From positions 5,151,501 through 5,215,500 of the forward strand of contig NZ_CP030862.1 of NCBI RefSeq assembly GCF_003325375.1: a stretch of 64,000 nt of DNA, given 5' to 3'. The translations under genes were made by a program, and so were the position numbers. This document shows positions 51,972-59,479 of this stretch, in pieces. Each line of letters begins with the position of its first letter. The first letter of the stretch is position 1. This DNA comes from Streptomyces globosus. GTDB lineage: Bacteria; Actinomycetota; Actinomycetes; Streptomycetales; Streptomycetaceae. The notes beneath the pieces are model-generated. The model ran no database searches and was not told where the DNA came from. It saw nothing but the letters and a program-made list of their open reading frames with translations.

Positions 51972-53774
51972 ATGGGGTTGGACCGCAGGGTGTTCTTGGG
52001 CTCGTCGGCAGTGACGGGTGCGGCTGTGGCATGGACGGGGGCGGCTGCGGTGCCGGCGGCCGCGGCTGCGCCGGCTCCGGGACCGCGGCCGGGGCGGACG
52101 TACGCGTTCACGGTGATGGGGACGACGGACCTGCACGGGAACGTCTTCAACTGGGACTACTTCACGGACCGCGAGTTCGACGACAAGGCGCACAACGACG
52201 TGGGCCTGGCGAAGATCTCGACGCTGGTGGAGAAGGTGCGGGCGGAGAAGGGGCGGTGCAACACGCTGCTGATCGATGCCGGTGACACGATCCAGGGGAC
52301 GCAGCTGTCGTACTACTACGCCAAGGTGGACCCGATCACCGCGCGCCGCGGCCCGGTGCATCCGATGGCGCAGGCGATGAACGCGATCGGCTATGACGCG
52401 GCGGCGCTGGGGAACCACGAGTTCAACTACGGGATTCCGGTGCTGCGGAAGTTCCAGGAGCAGTGCGACTTCCCGCTGCTCGGGGCGAACGCGGTGGATG
52501 CGCGGTCGCTGCGGCCGGCGTTCCCCCCGTACAGCATGCACCGGCTGCGCACTCCGCACGGGCGGGACGTGAAGGTGGCGGTCCTGGGCCTGACGAATCC
52601 GGGCATCGCGATCTGGGACAAGGCGCACGTGCAGGGGAAGATGGCGTTCCCGGGGCTGGAGGAGCAGGCCGCGAAGTACGTGCCGCGGCTGCGGTCGATG
52701 GGCGCCGACGTGGTGATCGTGTCGGCGCATTCCGGTTCGAGCGGTACGTCGTCGTACGGGGACCAGCTGCCGTACGTGGAGAACGCTGCGGGCCTGGTGG
52801 CGGAGCAGGTGCCGGGGATCGACGCGATCCTGGTCGGGCACGCGCACACGGAGATACCGGAGTACCGGGTGCGGAACAAGGCGACCGGCAGGGACGTGGT
52901 GCTGTCGGAGCCGCTGAAGTGGGGCCAGCGGCTGACGCTGTTCGACTTCGAGCTGTCGTGGCAGCGGGGCCGCTGGTCGGTGGCCTCGGTGTCGGCGCGG
53001 GTGCTGAACGCGAACACGGTGCCGGAGGACCCGAAGATCGTGCGGCTGCTCTCGGACGAGCACCGGAAGGTCGTGGAGTACGTCAACCAGGTGATCGGTA
53101 CGTCGACGCAGGCGATGTCGTCGGCGGAGGGCCCCGTGAAGGACGTCCCGATCATCGACCTGATCAACCACGTGCAGGCGGAGACGGTGAAGGTCGCCCT
53201 CGCGGGCACGGAGTGGGCTGCGCTGCCGGTGCTGTCGCAGGCGTCCTGCTTCTCGCGGACGGCGGTGATCCCGGAGGGGAAGGTGACGCTGCGGGACGCG
53301 GCGGGCCTGTACCCGTTCGAGAACACGCTGGAGGCCCGGGTCCTGACGGGTGCGCAGGTGAAGGACTACCTGGAGTACTCGGCCCGGTACTTCGTGCGGA
53401 CGGCTCCCGATGCGGTGGTGGATCCGTCGAAGCTGACGAATGCGGACGGGATACCGGACTACAACTACGACGCGGTGTACGGGCTGGTGTACGACGTGGA
53501 CATCGCGCAGCCGGTCGGTTCGCGGATCACGGGGCTGTCGTTCGAGGGCAGGCCGGTGGATCCGCAGGCGCGGTTCGTGCTGGCGGTGAACAACTACCGC
53601 GCGTCGGGCGGCGGGGCGTTCCCGCACGTGGCGGGGGCGAAGCAGGTGTGGGCGGACTCGGATGAGATCCGGAACACGATCATCTCGTGGGTGAGGGCGA
53701 AGGGGAGGGTCGATCCGGCGGGCTTCGCGTCGGTGGGGTGGCGCCTGACGCGGGCGGGCGTGCCGGTGTTCTAG
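51972..53774 (+). CDS. Tat-exported bifunctional metallophosphatase/5'-nucleotidase
   Basis: A 600-residue secreted enzyme. The N-terminus MGLDRRVFLGSSAVTGAAVAW is a twin-Arg (Tat) signal, followed by an AAAA cleavage region. The metallophosphatase domain has TTDLHGN, LLIDAGDTIQGTQ, AALGNHEFNYGIPVL, IVSAHSGSSG and VGHAHTEIPEY, giving the two-metal site. The 5'-nucleotidase C-terminal domain follows, with ARVLTGAQVKDYLEYSARYF and LAVNNYRASGGGAFP. It degrades extracellular nucleotides or 2',3'-cyclic nucleotides for phosphate and nucleoside. ATG 51972 has AGGGAG upstream. A direct repeat GTCAGTG twice (51936-51951) lies 20 bases before the start. Confidence 0.94.
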   Translation: MGLDRRVFLGSSAVTGAAVAWTGAAAVPAAAAAPAPGPRPGRTYAFTVMGTTDLHGNVFNWDYFTDREFDDKAHNDVGLAKISTLVEKVRAEKGRCNTLLIDAGDTIQGTQLSYYYAKVDPITARRGPVHPMAQAMNAIGYDAAALGNHEFNYGIPVLRKFQEQCDFPLLGANAVDARSLRPAFPPYSMHRLRTPHGRDVKVAVLGLTNPGIAIWDKAHVQGKMAFPGLEEQAAKYVPRLRSMGADVVIVSAHSGSSGTSSYGDQLPYVENAAGLVAEQVPGIDAILVGHAHTEIPEYRVRNKATGRDVVLSEPLKWGQRLTLFDFELSWQRGRWSVASVSARVLNANTVPEDPKIVRLLSDEHRKVVEYVNQVIGTSTQAMSSAEGPVKDVPIIDLINHVQAETVKVALAGTEWAALPVLSQASCFSRTAVIPEGKVTLRDAAGLYPFENTLEARVLTGAQVKDYLEYSARYFVRTAPDAVVDPSKLTNADGIPDYNYDAVYGLVYDVDIAQPVGSRITGLSFEGRPVDPQARFVLAVNNYRASGGGAFPHVAGAKQVWADSDEIRNTIISWVRAKGRVDPAGFASVGWRLTRAGVPVF

Positions 53775-53836
53775 GGCGTGTGCCGGAAGCACGGACAGGC
53801 CGGGCGGGGTGGTGCCCCGGTCCGGTCCGTCCGGCC

Positions 53837-54742
53837 CTAGAGGTCGAGCTGGTGCTGGTGTGTCGTGTGCGTGGGCGTGTAGCCGAGACCGTCGTTGATC
53901 CGCCGCATGTGCGCGTTGCTGTCGGCCGTGTCGGCCAGGAGGCCGGCGAGGTCCGGATAGTCCCTGTGGGCTTGTCGGATCGACTCGGCCTTCATCCATC
54001 GGCCGAGGCCGTGGCCACGGTGCTCGGGCAGTACGCCCGTGCCGTAGTGCTGGCCGTCACCTGCGCCGTTGCCGGGGATGACGAGTTCGGTGAACCCGGC
54101 GATCGAGCCGTTGGAGGCGTCGATGGCGACGACGCTGTGCAGGTGGTCGCCACGCTGCTCGACGGCCTTCGCTGCGGCCCGCACGCGGTCCACGTCCCAG
54201 GCCACGGTGCCGTACTCAGCGTCGTCCACGGGCATGTCGTCCATGGCGCGGCGTGAGGCGGCGAACGTCCGGGCGAGGTCGTCGGGGACGGTTCCCCGCC
54301 ATGACGCCAGCCGGTAGCCGGGATGAGGACGCTCGACGATTCCGGCGAGGACGGTGGTGTCCACCCCGGCCATTGCCAGGCGGGTGTACCTGAAGGTGAG
54401 GACCTTCCGGAAACCGCGCGCTGCCAGGAAATGGTCGCCGGGCGATCCGGCTTCTGCCTGCGCGACGATGCGGCGCCGGGCGTTGTCGCGGGCGGTGGCC
54501 ACGGCGGTGTCGAGGAGCCGGGAGCCGACGCCCTTGCGGCGCTCCGCAGGATGAACGCGGAGGTCGAGCTCGGCGAGGTGATCCTGTCCGCCGTCGAGCA
54601 GGCGCAGGAAGGCGGTCCCGGCGGGGTTGGACTCCGCGTCCGACGCCAACCAGGCAAGACGCCGGCCGTGCGGCCCGTGGGCGGGGTCGGTCAGTGGGGT
54701 GATGCGAAGGGACAAGGTGTCTCCGTCGAGAGGAGGTGGCAT
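53837..54742 (-). CDS. Double-GNAT acetyltransferase
   Basis: A 301-residue protein with two GNAT folds. Copy 1 (about 1-150) has LDLRVHPAERRKGVGSRLLDTAVATARDNARRRI, the acetyl-CoA loop RRKGVG; copy 2 (about 160-300) has TGVLPEHRGHGLGRWMKAESI with RGHGLG. Tandem GNAT pairs of this size resemble the mycothiol-synthase group, but the substrate here is unknown. ATG 54742 is chosen from the first conserved residues; no strong SD is visible. It converges with the 5'-nucleotidase, 62 bases away. Confidence 0.85.
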   Translation of the reverse strand: MPPPLDGDTLSLRITPLTDPAHGPHGRRLAWLASDAESNPAGTAFLRLLDGGQDHLAELDLRVHPAERRKGVGSRLLDTAVATARDNARRRIVAQAEAGSPGDHFLAARGFRKVLTFRYTRLAMAGVDTTVLAGIVERPHPGYRLASWRGTVPDDLARTFAASRRAMDDMPVDDAEYGTVAWDVDRVRAAAKAVEQRGDHLHSVVAIDASNGSIAGFTELVIPGNGAGDGQHYGTGVLPEHRGHGLGRWMKAESIRQAHRDYPDLAGLLADTADSNAHMRRINDGLGYTPTHTTHQHQLDL

Positions 54743-54960
54743 GGGCCGGTACGCGAGCTCAGCTCCTGGGCACTCGTGCGCATGTGCTTCACACCTCCTG
54801 GTCGACAGCGCCGGCCTGCACCGATGCGGGCGGCTGGGCGAGCCTGGCCAGCTGCCGGACCCCTGGGCAACGGATTGACGAAAAGGCGGTGCGCGTGTGT
54901 GGTCACAGCCACTCGTTGATGGCCGCGACGAGGACGGTCGCCCCGTGGCGGACGGCGAGC

Positions 54961-56319
54961 TTACGTATCTCGTGGCCACGGAGCGGTTCCTTCTGGGGCG
55001 ATTGACGCCACATTCGACCGCATGCCGGGCCTTGTGGTCCTCGCCGTGTCCCCGCGGCGCCGTTCGAACCGCCATGCCGCTTCGAGGCAGTACAGCTCTT
55101 CCTCGCGGTAGCCGGGCCGTGGCGGACCGAGGCGCTTCGCGGCTTCCACGCACCGCTCGTCGCGGTGGAGTGCGAGACTCTGGACGGCTTCGAGCCGGAC
55201 GCGGCGCTCCGGGTGGTCAAGCAGCGCCGCCAGCGAGTCACTCAGTACGGGGTCGCCGTTCGCGATGTCGCCGGCGCTGCGGCAGGCCGCGATCCCCACA
55301 TCGGTGTCCGGGTCGTTCATCAGCGTCAGGACTCCCTCGCGGGCCCTGCCGGACAGGTGCTCGCCGTCCTTGGACGTGCCGAGGCCGGCGGCCACCGCTC
55401 GCCGGACGCCGGGGTCGTGGTGGCCGAGGTGCGCCAGGAGGGCGGCTTCGGCGCGCGGGCCCTGGTACGAGGAGAGGCCGTGGAGGACCGTTGCGAGGAC
55501 GGCGGGGTCCGTCTCCTCGGCTGACCAGTCCGTGAGGGCGGCCACAGCGAGGACGCAGTACTGCTCTTCGTGTGCATCGGCGAAGAGTTCGAACAGCCGT
55601 GTCAGTTCGGCACCGAACAGTCGGCGCCTCGGGTCCGCGTCGGCGCGCAGGGTCTCGGCGACGGCCCATGCCTCCGGCTCACGCCGGTGGGAGAGCATGA
55701 TCGCGGCTCGGCCCCACGCCGTGTGGTCCGGGTCGCGCTCCAGGGCACGGGTGACGAGGTCGTCGCAGGAGGTGCGGATGCCGAGCAGTTCCTCCAACTC
55801 CGTGAGGATCGCGCCGTGTCCGTCCCGTACGGTCACTCCTTCGAGCGTCAGCTCGCCGACCTTGTAGTACCCCTCGTCGTCCTGCACGCGGGTGTACGCG
55901 ACATCGCCCGAGGAACCGGTGCGGCGCCGCAGTTCGGCTTCGGTTCCGGCCTCGTGCCAGGTGCGTGCGAGGTCCCTCAGCTCCTTCAGCTCGGAGGTCG
56001 GGTACCTGTGCCGGATGCTGCCGCCGGTGAGGGCGTCGACGAGCGCGGGAGAGCCGAAGCCGACCGCCTCGCGCAGGGACGGCAACCGGTCCGGCGCGAC
56101 TTCGCCGGGTACTGCTCCGCGCCTGATCAGCAGGTCGGCGACGTCGGTGTGGAGGGCCTGGACGGCCGCGGCGAAGGCGGCGGTCTCGTCGTCGGAGCCC
56201 CCGTGGGGCCGGCCCTCGCGTTCTTCCAGGAGCTGCTTCACGCGGAGCATGTCGCCCGCCCTGGCGGCGGCGGCCAGAGGGCCCTCCGCCGCACCGCTCG
56301 CGTGTCCGTCCGTCTGCAT
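54961..56319 (-). CDS. HEAT/ankyrin-type repeat protein
   Basis: A 452-residue soluble repeat protein. The first 70 residues look ankyrin-like (AAAARAGDMLRVKQLLEERE, ADLLIRRGAVPG). The rest consists of HEAT-type helices (EAALLAHLGHHDPGVRRAVAAGLGTSKDGEHL, GVLTLMNDPDTDVGIAACRSAGDIANGD, DSLAALLDHPERRVRLEAVQSLALHRD). It is a protein-interaction scaffold; partners are unknown. The last 20 residues are less protein-like. Between this gene and the GNAT gene (54743-54960) lies a stretch with only a possible 36-residue remnant. Confidence 0.8.
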   Translation of the reverse strand: MQTDGHASGAAEGPLAAAARAGDMLRVKQLLEEREGRPHGGSDDETAAFAAAVQALHTDVADLLIRRGAVPGEVAPDRLPSLREAVGFGSPALVDALTGGSIRHRYPTSELKELRDLARTWHEAGTEAELRRRTGSSGDVAYTRVQDDEGYYKVGELTLEGVTVRDGHGAILTELEELLGIRTSCDDLVTRALERDPDHTAWGRAAIMLSHRREPEAWAVAETLRADADPRRRLFGAELTRLFELFADAHEEQYCVLAVAALTDWSAEETDPAVLATVLHGLSSYQGPRAEAALLAHLGHHDPGVRRAVAAGLGTSKDGEHLSGRAREGVLTLMNDPDTDVGIAACRSAGDIANGDPVLSDSLAALLDHPERRVRLEAVQSLALHRDERCVEAAKRLGPPRPGYREEELYCLEAAWRFERRRGDTARTTRPGMRSNVASIAPEGTAPWPRDT

Positions 56320-56435
56320 GACTGCTGCCCCCCGTTGTGTTTCCGCTGGTCAGTCTAGGTGCGGCCGCCTGGCGGGCTCGCATGGTTTTCGGGCCGGGGC
56401 CTGAGGGGCGGGGCTCCCGGCCGTCGGGGTGCGGC

Positions 56436-57845
56436 TCAGGCGTGGTCGGCGAGGGGGCGGAGTTCGACGGTGGGCTGCGGTCGGGGTTCGGGGCGGGGTT
56501 CGAGGCCGAAGGTGGTGAAGGCGGTCCGGGCGGGCTGGGGGTAGGGGTCGGTGCCGGTGAGGGTGTTGAGGATGGTGGCGCTGCGCCAGGCGGCGAGGCC
56601 GAGGTCGGGGGCGCCGACGCCGTGGGTGTGGCGTTCGCCGTTCTGTACGAAGACGGTGCCGGTGACGGCGGGGTCGAGGACCATCCGGTGGCTGCGGTCG
56701 ATGCGGGGGCGGCCGGAGGAGTCCTTGCGGAGGTAGGGGTCGAGGCCGGCGAGGAGGCGGTGCAGGGGGCGTTCGCGGTAGCCGGTGGCGAGGATGACGG
56801 CGTCGGTGGTGAGGCGGGAGCGGGTGCCCTGGTCGGCGTGCTCCAGATGCAGTTCGATCTTGGTGGTGGCGATGCGGCCCGCGGTGCGGACGGTGACGCC
56901 GGGGGTGAGGACGGCGTCGGGCCAGCCGCCGTGGAGGCTGCGGCTGTAGAGCTCGTGGTGGATGGCGGCGATGGTGGCGGTGTCGATGCCCTTGTGGAGC
57001 TGCCACTGGGCGGGGAGGAGGCGGTCGCGGACGGGTTCGGGGAGGGCGTGGAAGTAGTGCGTGTAGTCGGGGGTGAAGTGTTCGAGGCCGAGCTTGCTGT
57101 ACTCCATGGGTGCGAAGGAGGGGGTGCGGGCGAGCCAGGTGAGGCGTTCGCGGCCGGCGGGGCGGGCGCGGAGGAGGTCGAGGAAGACCTCGGCGCCGGA
57201 CTGGCCTGAGCCGATGACGGTGATGTGGTCGGCGCCGAGGATGCGGGTGCGGTTGTCGAGGTAGTCCGCGGAGTGGATCACGGGGACGGTGGGGGCTTCG
57301 GCGAGGGGGCGCAGCGGGTCGGGGACGTGCGGGGCGGTGCCGATGCCGAGGGCGAGGTGGCGGGCGTGCGTGCGGCCGAGGGCTTCGGCTTCGCCGTGCG
57401 CGCCGAGGCGGGTGTAGTCGATCTCGAACAGGTCGTGTTCGGGGTTCCAGCGGACGGCGTCGACCTGGTGGCCGAAGTGGAGGCCGGGGAGGTTCTCGGC
57501 GACCCAGCGGCAGTAGGCGTCGTATTCGGTGCGCTGGATGTGGAACTGCTGGGCGAAGTAGAAGGGGTAGAGGCGCTCTCTGTTCCTGAGGTGGTTGAGG
57601 AAGGTCCAGGGGCTGGTGGGGTCGGCGAGGGTGACGAGGTCCGCGAGGTACGGGACTTGGAGGGTGGTGCCGTCGATGAGGAGTCCGGGGTGCCAGCGGA
57701 AGTGGGGGCGTTCGTCGTAGAAGGCGGTGGCGAGGGGGGCGGCTCCGTGGCGGGGCAGGCCGTCGGCGAGGGCGGCGAGGGACAGGTTGAAGGGACCGAT
57801 GCCGATTCCGACGAGGTCGTGGGGTGCATCGAGGTGGGCGGTCAT
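56436..57845 (-). CDS. Lysine/ornithine N-monooxygenase family protein (SidA/IucD/PvdA)
   Basis: A 469-residue FAD/NADPH N-hydroxylase of the siderophore type: FAD site GIGIGPFNLSLAAL, KxWHP-like HFRWHPGLLI, LVTLADPTSPWTFLNHLR, NADPH site VIGSGQSGAEVFLDLL, and the ATGYRERP motif. Such enzymes hydroxylate the terminal amine of lysine, ornithine, cadaverine or putrescine. The start overlaps the upstream decarboxylase stop (ATGA). The decarboxylase should supply a diamine, so N-hydroxylation of a diamine (DesB-like) is the likely reaction. No DmdR/IdeR iron box is obvious upstream. Exact substrate is inferred from context. Confidence 0.93.
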   Translation of the reverse strand: MTAHLDAPHDLVGIGIGPFNLSLAALADGLPRHGAAPLATAFYDERPHFRWHPGLLIDGTTLQVPYLADLVTLADPTSPWTFLNHLRNRERLYPFYFAQQFHIQRTEYDAYCRWVAENLPGLHFGHQVDAVRWNPEHDLFEIDYTRLGAHGEAEALGRTHARHLALGIGTAPHVPDPLRPLAEAPTVPVIHSADYLDNRTRILGADHITVIGSGQSGAEVFLDLLRARPAGRERLTWLARTPSFAPMEYSKLGLEHFTPDYTHYFHALPEPVRDRLLPAQWQLHKGIDTATIAAIHHELYSRSLHGGWPDAVLTPGVTVRTAGRIATTKIELHLEHADQGTRSRLTTDAVILATGYRERPLHRLLAGLDPYLRKDSSGRPRIDRSHRMVLDPAVTGTVFVQNGERHTHGVGAPDLGLAAWRSATILNTLTGTDPYPQPARTAFTTFGLEPRPEPRPQPTVELRPLADHA

Positions 57846-59233
57846 CGGGGGGTGCTGCCTTCCAGGAGGGTGAGGAGGGTGGTGAGGTCCTGTGGGGTGG
57901 TGTGGGGGTTGAGGAGCGTCGCTTTGAGCCAGAGGCGGCCGTCGGCGTTGGCCCGGCCGAGGACCGCGCGGCCGTGGTGGAGGAGGGCGCGGCGGAGGTC
58001 GGCGACGTCGGTGTCGGTGGCGTGGGTGGGCCGGAAGAGGACGGTGGTGAGGGTGGGGGCTGCGTGGAGGGTGAAGGCGGGGTGGGCGTCGATGAGTTCG
58101 GCGAGGTGGCGGGCGAGGCCGAGGGTGTGGTCGATGAGGCGGGCGACGCCGTCGCGGCCGAGTGCGCGCAGCGTGGCGGCGATCTTGAGGGCGTCGGGGC
58201 GTCGGGTGGTGCGGAGGGAGCGGCCGAGGAGATCGGGAAGGCCGGCTTCGGTGTCGTCGGCGGCGTTGAGGTAGTCGGCCTGGTGGGCGAGCGGGGCCAG
58301 ATGGGCGGTGTCGGGGACGGCGAGGAGGCCGGCGGGGACGGGCTGCCAGCCGAGTTTGTGCAGGTCGAGGGAGATGGACCCGGCGCGGTGGAGGCCGGTG
58401 AGGAGGTGCCGGTGCCGCGGGCTGAGGGCGAGGGGGCCGGCGTAGGCGGCGTCGACGTGGAGTTCGGCTCCGTGGCGGGCGCAGGTGTCGGCGAGGGCGT
58501 CGAGGGGGTCGATGAGCCCGGCGTCGGTGGTGCCTGCGGTGGCGGTGACGAGGGCGGGGCCGGTGGTGCGGGCGAGGGTGTCGTGGACGTGGCGGGGGTC
58601 GAGGACGCCGGTCGGTGTGGGGAGCGAGGTGGTGGGGGGCAGTCCGAGGAGCCAGGCGGCGCGGGGGACGGAGTGGTGGGCGTTGGCTCCGTGGACGACG
58701 GTGAGGGCGGGGCCGTGGCGTTCCCGCGCGAGCAGGAGGGCGAGCTGGTTGGCTTCGGTGCCGCCGGTGGTGATCAGGGCGTCGGGCTGCGCGGTGGGGT
58801 AGAGCTCGGCGGCGAGCGTGCGGGTGAGGAGGGCTTCGAGGACGGAGGCGGCGGGGGCCTGGTCCCAGGAGTCCAGTGAGGGGTTGAGGGCGCCGGCGGC
58901 GAGGTCGGCCGCGGCGGCGACGGCGAGGGGCGGTCCGTGGAGGTGCCCTGCGCAGAGCGGGTGGGCGGGGTCGGCGGCACCGCGCGCCAGGACGTGCACG
59001 AGCGTGCGGAGGGCTTCGTGGGGCCCGGTGCCGCGCTCGGGCAGAAGCGCCCCGAGCGCGGCGGCGACGTCGGCGCCGACGGCATCCGGACCGCCGGCGG
59101 GAAGGGGTCCGGACCGTGCGCGTGCCCCGGCGGCGAGGGCGTCGAGAACGGTGTCGAGGAGGGGGCGCAGGGCGTCGGGGCCGTCGGGGCCCCCGGCGAG
59201 CGGGGGCAGTGGCGGTCCGGGCGGCGCGGTCAT
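57842..59233 (-). CDS. PLP-dependent decarboxylase (group II, DesA/Ddc-like)
   Basis: A 463-residue group II amino-acid decarboxylase: NPSLDSWDQAPAASVLEALL, ITTGGTEANQLALLLARERHG, the PLP Asp in LHVDAAYAGPLALSP and the Schiff-base Lys in SISLDLHKLGWQPVPAGLL. It resembles lysine/ornithine, diaminobutyrate or glutamate decarboxylases of siderophore clusters. ATG 59233 has GAGGATCC upstream. Translational coupling to an N-hydroxylase suggests the sequence amino acid to diamine to N-hydroxydiamine. Neither an acyltransferase nor an NIS synthetase lies in the window. Confidence 0.92.
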   Translation of the reverse strand: MTAPPGPPLPPLAGGPDGPDALRPLLDTVLDALAAGARARSGPLPAGGPDAVGADVAAALGALLPERGTGPHEALRTLVHVLARGAADPAHPLCAGHLHGPPLAVAAAADLAAGALNPSLDSWDQAPAASVLEALLTRTLAAELYPTAQPDALITTGGTEANQLALLLARERHGPALTVVHGANAHHSVPRAAWLLGLPPTTSLPTPTGVLDPRHVHDTLARTTGPALVTATAGTTDAGLIDPLDALADTCARHGAELHVDAAYAGPLALSPRHRHLLTGLHRAGSISLDLHKLGWQPVPAGLLAVPDTAHLAPLAHQADYLNAADDTEAGLPDLLGRSLRTTRRPDALKIAATLRALGRDGVARLIDHTLGLARHLAELIDAHPAFTLHAAPTLTTVLFRPTHATDTDVADLRRALLHHGRAVLGRANADGRLWLKATLLNPHTTPQDLTTLLTLLEGSTPR

Positions 59234-59479
59234 GGGATCCTCACGGGGGCGGGCGGTACGGGGCGGCCGGCCCTGTTGTGCGGGGCCCCTGGCATCGGGG
59301 CGCGCCCGGCAGCGGTGGCGTCCGGAGCACCCGCCGATACAACGATCCGACCGGAACGGGGTAACCACCCGTCCCCGCGCCCCCGCCACCGGAGCGGTGC
59401 CGCGGCGCGGGCAGGCCGCCCGCGGGGCTGCGCCGACCGCCCCTGGTGCGCTCGCCGGACCCGCACGCCCCCGTCCCGG

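Noticed and set aside
53791..53830. Terminator hairpin between the 5'-nucleotidase and the GNAT gene
   Set aside because: Only the outer 6 bp pair cleanly; the inner part has several mismatches, so I did not list it.
59234..59479. Search for an iron (DmdR/IdeR) box before the siderophore-type pair
   Set aside because: No TTAGG-type 19-bp palindrome was seen; regulation by iron cannot be claimed from sequence.
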